A stretch of DNA of 46,596 nucleotides, taken from the NCBI GenBank assembly GCA_018398765.1, contig JAHBMJ010000461.1, forward strand, positions 1 to 46,596, in the 5' to 3' direction. Below the pieces are notes generated by a model, which worked only from the letters and a program-made list of their open reading frames with translations, was not told where the DNA came from and did not search any database. Of the stretch, positions 10,470 through 19,473 are shown one piece after another. Origin of the DNA: Chromera velia. Its lineage: Eukaryota; Sar; Chromeraceae. The translations under genes were made by a program, and so were the position numbers. Numbering within the stretch: position 1 is the stretch's first letter; every line of letters begins with the position of its first letter.

Positions 10470-12578
10470 GTGAAGATGAAGGAAAAAGGAAAGGGGGGTA
10501 GTAAGACAGTGAATGACTTTCTTTCTTTGCTTCCGGCTGACCATTCTGTTTTCTCTTCGCCTGATTTGAGTGAGGTGCGTGAGTTTCTTCAAAAACCATC
10601 CGTGCCTGTCGACGTGAAAAGAATTGTGGTGGAGAATGCAACTCTCTTTCCTGACTCTCTTTTAGGATTACCTCCGTCTCGGGGCGAGGGGCTGGATTTC
10701 AAGATCGATTTGGAACCCGGCCACCCACCCCCAGCTCGCCCACCTTACCGTCGTTTTCTTAGTGTCACTGAGTTGGATGAGCTGAGAAAGCAGGTGGATA
10801 CATATTTGAAACAGGGATTCATTCGCCCATCATGCTCTCCATATGCAGCTCCAGTGTTGTTTGTATAGAAGAAAGACGGAAGCATGAGGATGTGTTGTGA
10901 TTACACAGGACTGAACAAAATTACAATCAAAGACAAACACCCACTCCCTCACCCACAAGACCTCATTGATCGGCTACATGGGGTAAAATTCTTTACTGCA
11001 CTTGATCTCAGACAGCACTATCATCAAATGAGAGTAAGGGAGGGAGACATTCAGAAAACAGCATTCACGACACGGTATGGAAATTTCGAGTGGTTGGTTA
11101 TCTCTTTTAGGTTGACAAACGCTCCACCGGCAGCAATGAGACTCATTCAGTATATATTGCATGAGTGTTTGGATCGATACGTATCGGTTTTCATTGACGA
11201 TATTTTGATTTATTCGCGGACAAGAGAAGAGCATGTGAGGCATGTGTCTCGGGTTTTGTTTTTGTTGAGACAAGCAAAATTGTTCGCGAAGCTTTCGAAA
11301 TATCATTTTTTTCAAAGAGAGGTTGTTTTTCTTGGATTGAAGATTTCAGAAAAGGAAGTGAGGCCAGAGAGAAGTAAAATAGAGGAAATTGAGAACTGGC
11401 CTATACTAAAGAGCACGAGTGAATTATATTTTTTTCTTGGCTTGGTGTCGTGGGTGAGAAGATTTATTTTTGAGTTCAGTAAGAAGGCTGCTCCGATGTA
11501 TCGCTTGCTGAAAAAGAAGGTGAAGTTTGAATGGAAAAAAGAGCAGCAAGCGAGCTTTGAGACAGTGAAAGAAGCCGTGAAGAAAGTAATGGAATTCTTT
11601 GTTCCCGAACCCACCCACCCGTTTGAGGTCTTTGCAGATGCCTGCGAAAAGACCTCAACGCTCGCGGCGGTGTTGATGCAGAAGGACCCACAGGTCAGAA
11701 TTCTGCGTCTGTGTGCCTTCGCATCAAGAACGATGAGCCCCGCAGAGAAGAACTATCATATCAAAGACAAAGAATTTTTGGCGTGTGTGTTTGCTGTAAA
11801 GATTTGGCGTCCGTATGTCTCTTGCACTACTCAAGTGTGGAGCGATCATGAATCTTTGAAAACGATTACGTCGACTGCTGATCAGATGCAAATGTCTCCG
11901 CGCATGCATCGTTGGGTGATGTTGTTTGATCAGATTGGAATCGTTCCTCGCTATGTGCCGGGATCAAAAAATCGGGTGGCGGATGCATTGAGTAGAAAGC
12001 CAGAGAGAAAGACAGAGGCAAACAGAGAGACAGAGGAGAAGAGAGAGACAGAGGCAAACAGAGAGACAGAGGAGAAGAGAGAAACAGAGGCAAACAGAGA
12101 GACAGAAGAGAATAGAGAAACAGAGAAGAAAAGAAAGACAGAGGAGGAAAGAGAAAACGTTGAGGAAAAGAGTGAAGAAGAAGAAGAAGAAGACAGAGAG
12201 AAAAGAATTCTGGCGGGAATAGAAATGAGAGTGGACGTGGATGAAGAGTTCTTGAGAGAGATAAAGAGAGGATACAAGAAGGAAACATTCTTTCAGGAAC
12301 CGTATGAGGTGCTTAGGCATCCAGAAGAGCCGGTGCCTCGACACTTGAGAATAAGAATTCAATCATTCACTTTCATGGATGGCCTCCTGTATTTCAAAAA
12401 TCGTTTGGCCATCCTTACTGATACATTGCAGAGACAGATCATCTCAGAGCACCACGACACCGTGATGGGCGGACACCTAGGGCCAGAGAAGACTTTCTTG
12501 AAGGTGAACAGCAAGTTTTACTGGCCTAACATGTATCGCTCAGTGAAGAAATACGTGGCTTACTGTGATGTATGTTAG
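10470..12578 (+). pseudogene. pol: Reverse transcriptase and RNase H of Ty3/gypsy-1
   Basis: The reverse transcriptase core has FTALDLRQ, the catalytic FIDD (about 11200), and a TAG at 10866 inside LFV-KKDG where the inverted copy has a Val codon. RNase H follows, with FADACEK and a C-terminal RVADALSRKP. A Glu/Arg-rich tandem-repeat linker then precedes the integrase HHCC zinc finger (HHDTVMGGH ... CDVC). TAG 12576 replaces the Gln codon present in gypsy-2. Confidence 0.9.
12006..12135 (+). repeat. 36-bp coding minisatellite in the RNase H-integrase linker
   Basis: Repeated units encode NRETEEKRETEA-type 12-residue blocks. Gypsy-2 has only a short Glu/Lys-rich stretch here, so the array expanded in this copy. 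Confidence 0.8.
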
Positions 12579-13720
12579 AGAGCAAAGCATTCAACACAGA
12601 AGAAACTAGGTTTGCTGAATCCGCTGCCCATCCCTGAATTTGCATATGAGAGTCTTTCTCTCGACTTCCTGTTTGATCTGCCGAGGACATTGTATTGGGG
12701 AAAGATTGTGGATGGAATTCTGTCTGTGGTTGACCGTCTGTCAAAAGATGCATTCTTTATTCCAGTGTGGGAGGAGATCACAGGAGAAGAAACTGCGTCT
12801 GTTGTGTTTGAAAGAGTAGTGTGTTCTATTGGTATGTTTCGGTCGCTCGTCTTTGATCGTGATCCTCGCTTTATTTCTGCCTTCTAGCGAGAGTTACAGA
12901 AGCTATGGAATTCAAAAATGAAAATGAGTTCCTCTCGACACCCACAGACAGATGGACAGACAGAGAGAGACAATAGGACGATCAGGGAGATGTTGCGATG
13001 TTTCGTGATGGACCATCAGGAAGATTGGGCCGAGGCTTTGCCTGCATGTAATTTTGCCTACAGAGACAGTGTTCATCCTGTGACTGGTCTCTCACCTTAC
13101 AGATTCACGCATGGGTTGATCCAATTTGTCTGCCTGCAGTGCCAGTTAGGGGAAGCTCGCTGTCGCCTTCTGCAGCGGACTTCGTCGTAAGATACAAGGC
13201 AGAGATCGCCCAGGCGAAGGAATTGTTGGAGCGGGCCAGAGAGACAGCAGCCCGCTATTATGATCGATACCGCAAGGAATTGGAGGTTGGTCCTGGAGAT
13301 TGGGTTTTGGTGCACAGAGAGTTCTTTGAACAAGAAAAGAGACTGGAAGGACAAAAAAGAAAGTTGGAGCCAATTTGGTTTGGTCCTTTCGAGGTAGGAA
13401 GAATAGTGACAAGAGGAGTGTATGAGCTTATCTTCCCGGCAGGTGTGCGCATTCACTCTGTAGTGAATGTAAGCTATTTGAAGAAGTATGTTAGAGAGCC
13501 GGAAGGTCCTCCACCTGCAGTCAGACTTCCTAAATTTGAAGGACCGGAATATGAAGTGGAGGAGGTATTGGAATGGAGAAAAATCGGTGGAAAGTCGCAT
13601 TATTTGGTGAGATAGAAGGGGTTCAGAAAGGAAGATACCTCATGGGAACCGGCAGAAAATCTTTTACGTGCAAAAGAAGCAATTGCCGACTTCAAGAGAA
13701 GAAGAATGCAAAGGAAGTGA
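12579..13720 (+). pseudogene. pol: Integrase core, GPF motif and chromodomain of Ty3/gypsy-1
   Basis: The D-D-E catalytic residues are visible: DFLFDLP, the DRDPRF segment, and the Glu in DGQTERDN (codon 12963-12965). TAG 12885 replaces a Trp codon of the inverted copy. A single-base deletion near 13112 shifts the frame. The GPF module (WFGPFEVG) is followed by a chromodomain (about 13553-13700, YEVEEVLEWR to TSWEPAENL), broken by TAG 13613 at a Trp codon. The frame ends at TGA 13718-13720. In chromoviruses this domain directs integration to marked chromatin. Confidence 0.9.
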
Positions 13721-13977
13721 GGCTTGGGAGTGGATAGGTATGTGTGAGGGATGAGTTAGAGAAGGAGTTAGTAGAAAAGTTAGTGAGCTTCAAGGTGAGA
13801 GACAAATTAAGTAGGCGTGGACAAGCTGGACAAAGGAGGTGGTGCTGGGCAGGTGACTGGTTAGATCTGGTCGGTTGTGGCATACCGACGTCCATGCATA
13901 TTTCTCAACTGATTGATGCAGACCTGAGTACTCAGCCAAGGAACTGAGCGTGGACGTCAGTTTGGCGGACGGGCATG

Positions 13978-14296
13978 TGTGAGGGGCGTGCCTGGGGCTG
14001 AGACGTCGGGCTGTATATATGGTGGTGCGAGAGGTGCTGCCGGGGCATGAGCGCGTATAGTATAGGTACCGGGACCGGCTCGGAGACAGCTTGCCGCCGG
14101 GCCACGAGCACGCGCGATCAAATCGATTTTAGTGAAGGCTGCTATAGGACGAGGCCAAATAAATGCAGTTAATGGTTCGAGCAGCCTGGTGCATGAAGTG
14201 ATCAACAGACTGTTTGACTGGCTAGATTGAATACTGACGTTTCTAGGTCAAACGTACCTTCAGACCACCATATAGCATTGTACTGTTCATCTTACA
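13978..14296 (+). repeat. 3' LTR of Ty3/gypsy-1
   Basis: The LTR is 319 bp with AATAAA at 14158-14163. The preceding GGCGGACGGGCA is a weak purine tract homologous to the better one in gypsy-2. Confidence 0.95.
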
Positions 14297-14836
14297 CCAA
14301 CTACTAAACTCACTATATAAACTAGTATATAAAGTTAACCTAGAACTTGACTAGAAACTTAAGTGGCATTGTTTCAGGCTTTGTCAGGAATTTCATTTTG
14401 AAAATAACTTTTATAACATTAGTTTACATACATTACATACCTACATACATATATTCTTGATGGACAGAATTTAATGTATGTATTTATGTATAAACCATGC
14501 CTAGCAGTGAATGAGATAAGTGGATGAATGATCAAGTAACTGAGTAAGTGAGTGAATGTAGAAGAATAGTTTGATCTTCAATAACTCTGAAGACTTCAAG
14601 CTAGACTTTAAGTCACTTTGAAACTCTAGGATCACTTCAATTTTTGCCTAACAATTTCATTACACCTAACTTACTCTAACTATTTCATCACACCTATTGT
14701 GATACAATTATTTGTGTTACTGGTACTAGTGTATAGGGTATTGTGTCACAATTTGAATTATATCACACTACAGTTCCAGTGTAATTATGTATACAAATAA
14801 AATGATAGGAATCAACTTTAATGCTTCTAGCTAGGC

Positions 14837-15506
14837 CTAGGCTCTGCACTCCATAAATAAAAAAAAAGAAATAAAAGAAAGTTTCCGATCTTTTATCTTT
14901 TTTTTATTTATCTACTGAAAAGTATATATGGTTTTCAATGCAACACCCCATGCAACACTTTTACAACACTTGAACAACAGTTGTTTACCTATTGAATGCT
15001 GTGATAAATAAAAAAAAAACATTAAAAAAAAACCTTTTCTCATCTTTTGTTTTCTTTTTTCAGTCAAGGGGGCTCGGGTTTCAGGTCTGAGGTTAAACTT
15101 CGGACAGCAAGTTTACTAGCTCTTGAAACAAGTGAAAGTGGGGTAATGGGTCGAAGCGGGGCTTTAGACAGAGGAGGTACGTCTTCTTTTGTTCTTATTC
15201 CTCCATAGGTTCCGAACAAATGGTACTGTCGGGCGTCCTGCTCTTATGGGGGAAAAGACTGGTGGGGGGGTAGTCTGTTGTATACTATATACAGGTTTTG
15301 TCTTTTCCGAGGACCGGGGCACCTCCGTCGGAGTCCGTCTGGCGTGTGTGCTTAAGACTGAAGCGAAGGGGCCGCCTAGTCTTGTAAGCCTTCAAATGCT
15401 CCATGGAACCTAAGTTACATAACGAATTTCTGCATAACATGCCGGGTTGGCCAGAGCCTAAGAGGTGGCTTACCGGCTTTAACCATTCATGTAGTGCAGA
15501 GCCTAG
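14837..15506. mobile_element. Element C: 670-bp CTAGGC-family TIR element
   Basis: The ends are inverted repeats matching 20 of 22 bases and beginning CTAGGCTCTGCACT. The flanks are AGCTAGGC (14829-14836) and AGCTAGAC (15507-15514), an 8-bp duplication with one transition. The left 230 bp carry the family's paired A-run/T-run modules and the core shared, inverted, with element A. About 420 bp (15070-15490) have no counterpart in A or D and may be captured DNA. No transposase is visible. Confidence 0.8.
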
Positions 15507-15793
15507 AGCTAGACTTAATTGTAATAAGCCACTTATAGAGAGGAGGCGGCCAAGTCGGTCCCGGACCACTGCGTTGCATGTCGGCGTGGCGTGGCTTGAG
15601 GTATTACGGAGAAAATGTATGCATCGATCCATCTTGTGAAGTTGCTTGGTAAAACACTTAGAGTGCATGATTCGATAGAATAACTTTCGATTGATAAGAT
15701 CAAGCAGAAGCCGGACAGAAGTCTTACAATATTATTCCTGTATACAGAACCGTGTAAGTGACTGGATTGAGTCCTTGACTGGACCCTTCTAGC

Positions 15794-16037
15794 CTAGGCG
15801 ATGCACAGTGGTAAAAAAAAAAAAAAGAATAGACATGTCGAGATTTTTTTTTTCTTTTTTTTTTTTTTAGTCTAGTGGTTAAAGGTCCAAGCAAACTTAG
15901 CAAAGGTAGGTTTTGTAGTTAGATGTGTTTTTGTTATATGTTTGGCACTTCCAATAAAATAATAGAAAAAAAAATAAAAAAGATTAGGCTTCTCCAGATT
16001 TTTTTTTTCTTTTTTTTTATCACTGTGCGTCGCCTAG
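15794..16037. mobile_element. Element D: 244-bp CTAGGC-family TIR element
   Basis: Inverted repeats begin CTAGGCGATGCACAGTG and match 21 of 23 bases between ends. The flanks are a perfect 8-bp duplication CTTCTAGC (15786-15793, 16038-16045). As in A, each end contains an A-run, a short unique stretch and a T-run. Confidence 0.88.
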
Positions 16038-16045
16038 CTTCTAGC

Positions 16046-16768
16046 TCATTTCAAGGCTAGCAATGCCCATATCATGTTCTCCAATTATGATAATATAATT
16101 TTTGTAGGGTAGGGCTGCTACTACTAGGACATGTTTCATTCATCTTGAAAAGTTCAATGAAAACATGACATTCTATGATTTTTATCAGGTGAAGTCATTT
16201 TAATTTTTAAAGTTCGAGATTAAACTAATTTAAAGAGCTAGCCTATAGGAACTAGCTAAAGAGAGTCCAGCTCTGAGTCTTTTAGAGAGTTCTAGAGAGA
16301 AAATTATCGTGTTAAAACATTTTTAATGGCGCTATGTCTGCGTTGTCACACCGTTGTGCACGGTTCCAATTTGTGGATGATACAGTGCAGTGGGTAATGG
16401 TGGTTTTGCGTAATCTTGCTGCGACACTTGCTCAAATCCTTCCCATCTGCCGTCACTCGATGGCAGTCGAATCTGAGTCGATGCAAGTGTGATCTGCCAG
16501 ATTGAATTTTCAAAAGATTCCAGTGCATGCATGAATGCACATGCAATCAAATCCACAAAAGCGCACAGGCAATTAAAGTGCAATGATCTAGGCAATAATC
16601 CAATGATGTCAAGCTAGGAAACAAACAGATCTGACCGACCTGCATGACTGCCATCCGAGGTCAGCGTGCATCGATCGATCAGTCGTCAGCCTGCTCGTTC
16701 GTCCACACGAATTTCTCTCGTCGCTTCGTTCTGACCGATTGTGTGTCTGCCTCTCTTCTCCATTTGCG

Positions 16769-16812
<44 letters not shown>

Positions 16813-16956
16813 CGCGCGCGCGCTCGCTCTCCATGACCGCGCGCCAAAGACAGAAAGGTGAAAAACATTTTTTTCTGTATACGTTTCTGCCTGCCATTTG
16901 TCTCTTCGTTCGTTCCTTCCTTCATTCCTTCCTTCCTCCCTCCCTCTTTCTTTCTT

Positions 16957-16987
<31 letters not shown>

Positions 16988-17693
16988 TTTTCTTCCATCC
17001 TTCCTGTCTGTCCCTTGTTTCCCTAGTTGTTTCCTTCTCTTCTGTGCTCCGTGTCTGCCCGAGGAGGCCACGTAGAAATTCTCTCTCATACATGCGTGCA
17101 CGCAGCAGCAGACAAGATCCCTCGCGGTTCTTCGTCAATCATCCCAAGACTGGCTCCGAAATTCTCCGGTCACGCGCAGATCCAAGCACGCACAAATATG
17201 CACAGAGCTAGATGGAGGCGACGATATGCAAAAGCACACTGCCCGTCCATCAGTCCTCTCTTCAACAAATAGAGCAAGCACCAGCAACCAAAATGATGCC
17301 TCTACGTGGGCACACAGAGGTGAAAAAGTTCGGGTTCAGGTTCAGTCAGTGACACGGGCATTGGATGCATGCACAAAAATATTAATTGAGGCAAAAAATA
17401 GAATCCAAAAAGAAAAGGATGGACAGCACCGCTCCCCTACATGGGCACTCTTCCTTCCCTTACTCATTTACTCTTCAGGACTTCCAAAAATACAAAACAA
17501 CATACAAGCTCTCGCCACCCCGTCTGTATGGCTGCTCTGAAACCTCCTCACTCTGTCTCCATCCCTTCCTTTTTCTCTCCCCCTTTCTGCTCTCCTTTTT
17601 TTCCCCTTCTGGGGCAAACTTGGATGCATGGTTTTCACGAAGGTCCGCCAATCGCCTTCCCCGTTCTTTCTTCTCTATTCTTCCTTCCCTTCT
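16046..17693. other. Gene-poor, low-complexity spacer
   Basis: AT-rich to about 16330, then mixed sequence with (CT)n at 16776-16810 and CCTT/CT/T tracts at 16903-16996. ORFs here are translations of these tracts. It may include the 3' untranslated region of the minus-strand flavodoxin-like gene. Nothing else is recognised. Confidence 0.6.
16776..16810. repeat. (CT)n microsatellite followed by (GC)n
   Basis: Uninterrupted CT dinucleotides, then GGCGCGCGCGCG. Confidence 0.95.
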
Positions 17694-18296
17694 TCAAGCA
17701 GGAATTCGTGCTCCACGAGACAGACGCGAGTCCAAAAAAGAACACACTCGCGCCTTCCATTCATCCAGTTGAGGACCAAAATTGGCAAAACCTGGCACCG
17801 TCTCGTTGCACATCTGGAGGGGCAGCACCTTCCGTGTGGACACTGCGGACAGCCACCTGTCTGCCTGTCGAGGAAACAGACAAAACCTGTCACCATAGAA
17901 CCAACCATCGCAGCCAAAACCAACCACCGCGTGCGGAATCTCACGCAGTCCGCTTCCACTGCTCTCAGTCGAGCTCCCACTGCTGTTGTCTCCTCCTTTC
18001 CTCCCTGCCGTCTCCGGGGTCTGGTCCCCGTCTCCTCCGGCCTTCTCGAGTTGCAGTGCGAAGCTCTGCGCATCCGGGGTGGGTCCCCCCGCAGCGTGTG
18101 TCGCCAGGAAGAAGAGGTGCAGTTCGTCCTTGGCATCTGGAGTGCGCAAGCTCATGTCTTGGTCCCATGAGGTGAGTGACTTGACTGTCACTGAAAGATC
18201 CGAAGTCGCATACTTTTTCGACAAAGCTTCCCCGAACTGCTCTGCCTCGAGCTTTGTCCTCCCATGGTAGCTCCCATACCAGATTGTCAGGTCCAT
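17694..18296 (-). CDS. Single-domain flavodoxin-like (FMN-binding) protein
   Basis: The ATG (18296 on the minus strand, context ACAATGG) opens 200 codons, ending at TGA 17694. The fold signature is that of the flavodoxin domain in diflavin reductases: a phosphate loop YGSYHGRTK (residues 7-15), LATHAAGGPTPDAQSF (64-79) in place of the usual ATYGxGxPTDNA, and VVGFGCDGWFYGDRF (124-138), where the family has a GLGN-x-x-Y loop. A low-complexity Gly/Ser insert sits at about 87-117. The end FGPQLDEWKARV matches the domain's last helix. No FAD or NADPH domain follows in the window, so this is either a stand-alone electron carrier or one exon of a larger gene. An FMN cofactor is inferred from motif positions. 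Confidence 0.65.
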   Translation of the reverse strand: MDLTIWYGSYHGRTKLEAEQFGEALSKKYATSDLSVTVKSLTSWDQDMSLRTPDAKDELHLFFLATHAAGGPTPDAQSFALQLEKAGGDGDQTPETAGRKGGDNSSGSSTESSGSGLREIPHAVVGFGCDGWFYGDRFCLFPRQADRWLSAVSTRKVLPLQMCNETVPGFANFGPQLDEWKARVCSFLDSRLSRGARIPA

Positions 18297-18515
18297 TGTG
18301 AGCAGAGCCAACAACAAAGGTAACGTACAGCCTGCCTGACTGTGTAAGAAACTCTACAGAGACGCCGAAAGAGATGGACAGGCACTGCTACCCCTGGCAC
18401 ACAATTCCAAAAGTAGTCACCTGAACTGATTTGACTGGTCGACAGCCTGGTTTCGATGGACGATGGAACCTCCAACTTGTGTCGATTTGAAGGCAGTCGA
18501 ATTAAGTGACAATCG

Positions 18516-18597
18516 TAGACTTGCGTGCGTCAGTATTGTGACTTGCCGTAGACTTGCGTGCGTCAGTATTGTGACTTGCCGTAGACTTGCGTGCGTC
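18516..18597. repeat. 33-bp minisatellite
   Basis: Two full units and one partial, starting TAGACTTGCGTGCGTCAGTA. Diverged units occur at 18923-18944 and 24992-25066, on either side of Ty3/gypsy-2, showing that the retroelement split the array. Confidence 0.9.
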
Positions 18598-18643
18598 GCC
18601 TCGGGGGGCAGCTTAGCTTTGCTGAGATCAGCCGAGAGGCCCT
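18598..18643. repeat. 46-bp dispersed repeat, copy 1
   Basis: Starts GCCTCGGGGGGCAGCT and ends CCGAGAGGCCCT. It matches 25709-25754 with three differences, all transitions. The ends can pair (GCCTCGG with CCGAGAGGC), and so can an inner CAGC/GCTG, giving a possible hairpin. Confidence 0.75.
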
Positions 18644-18944
18644 AGCTGATATCACGCGATCACTCGATCTATTTTATTGGTTAATTCAATATACATTTCC
18701 CCTCGGAGGGCAGGTCAGCCCGGCCTGGGGGCCCTGAGAGAGCACGTACTTGCATAAACATACGGTTAACTAGCTAGCGCTTAAACGATGATTGAGGGTT
18801 TTTTCATGCATGCCACGTCCCCATATAGCTAGCTTAAACCACTGCACGCTGCCCCTAGACACCCCCCGAGGCACTCACCCAACTGGTTGGGTATATCACG
18901 TCTAATCACGTCTGTATTGTGAGTTGCGGTAGACTTGCGTACGT

Positions 18945-19251
18945 TGTAAGCTGTTTTACTGGAGTCTTAGTATTATCAGATAAAGGTGGTTAAAGTCTGA
19001 CAGACATCGGTTGGTTTGGTCTAGCAGTTAATGTCAATCTCGAGCATTCTTAGTAATGACGTCAAGCAGACACATCAAGCATACGCTTCACTGAAATCAC
19101 TTAATGAAAGCATGCCCGACTTCACGATGCACGGCCTCGTGATACATCTATGCATGCTATGTGGCCCAGGTCCTCCGTTCGGCCCACATCTGCCTAACGC
19201 TTGCCAACCCTTTATTACTCAGTCTTCTTATTAGGCGGAATGCCCCTCACA
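18945..19251 (-). repeat. 3' LTR of Ty3/gypsy-2
   Basis: 307 bp. On the minus strand it is preceded by the purine tract GAAAGGCGGGCAAG (about 19252-19265), a good plus-strand primer site. It differs from the other LTR at 23 positions, 22 of them transitions. Confidence 0.93.
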
Positions 19252-19473
19252 CTTGCCCGCCTTTCAAGCCAACGTCCACGCTTAGCTCTGAAGACTAATA
19301 TATTAATCATATATCCATCGAGCGATCGGACAATCAATTCTCATACTTATCTATCTTCTCATCAAGCGCTTATCTAGCATGCCCTCAAGGTGGGTCATGG
19401 GGCTTATCTAGCTGAGTCATCATCATATATTGTCTCTCACCCTATGCCTTTCCTCCCTCACACTGCCTGTCTG

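Larger units (their letters stand above)
8093..14296 (+). mobile_element. Ty3/gypsy-1: complete chromovirus-type LTR retrotransposon
   Basis: The element is 6,204 bp with two 319-bp LTRs (8093-8411, 13978-14296) starting TGTGAGGGGC and ending CTTACA, flanked by a perfect 5-bp duplication CCAAC (8088-8092, 14297-14301). Gag, protease, reverse transcriptase, RNase H, integrase and chromodomain follow in Ty3/gypsy order, and the terminal chromodomain places it among chromoviruses. Coding is broken by ten stops and a frameshift. It inserted into element B. Confidence 0.96.
7041..14504. mobile_element. Element B: about 1,255-bp CTAGGC-family TIR element interrupted by Ty3/gypsy-1
   Basis: The ends are 16-bp perfect inverted repeats, CTAGGCATGGTTTATA at 7041 and its complement ending at 14504. 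The flanks are a perfect 8-bp duplication CAGTGAAT (7033-7040 and 14505-14512). B's own sequence is 7041-8092 plus 14302-14504; the rest is the gypsy element and one copy of its TSD. Its interior is AT-rich near the ends but contains a coding-like, GC-richer block at about 7330-7970, suggesting captured host sequence. Confidence 0.85.
6363..14783. mobile_element. Element E: TIR element (about 949 bp of its own) interrupted by element B
   Basis: The left end starts TACACTGGAACTATAGTGTG and the right end is its inverted copy with one change in 20 bases. Both are flanked by the 8-bp duplication ATTATGTA (6355-6362 and 14784-14791). E's own DNA is the left arm 6363-7040 and the right arm 14513-14783; everything between is element B plus B's duplicated target. 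The left arm is largely a GAGT-type satellite. No transposase is visible, so the element is non-autonomous. Confidence 0.75.
18297..18944. other. Intergenic DNA with minisatellite and dispersed repeat fragments
   Basis: Upstream of the flavodoxin-like gene. It contains the 33-bp minisatellite (18516-18597), a 46-bp dispersed repeat (18598-18643) and a near-palindromic segment ACCCAACTGGTTGGGT (about 18878-18893) that recurs near 44694. No gene recognised. Confidence 0.6.

Noticed and set aside
11866..12362. Long minus-strand Ser/Leu/Phe-rich ORFs
   Set aside because: They are the antisense of the charged coding minisatellite in gypsy-1 pol.
15285..15668. Possible organelle-derived insert at 15070-15660
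   Set aside because: The composition looked organelle-like at first, but I could match no organelle gene, and most of it lies inside element C.
15870..15895. tRNA A-box-like GTCTAGTGGTTAAAGG in element D
   Set aside because: No B box, no cloverleaf and no RNA-gene boundaries; D has TIRs and an 8-bp duplication, so it is not a tRNA-derived SINE.
16609..17211. Overlapping ORFs of about 120-150 residues on both strands
   Set aside because: They translate CT/CCTT tracts (Ser/Leu or Arg/Glu repeats).
17441..18175. 244-residue plus-strand ORF
   Set aside because: It lies antisense to the flavodoxin-like frame, is compositionally odd (Ser/Pro/His) and shows no domain.
18516..18597. CRISPR array
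   Set aside because: Units are contiguous tandem repeats without spacers, in a eukaryotic context.
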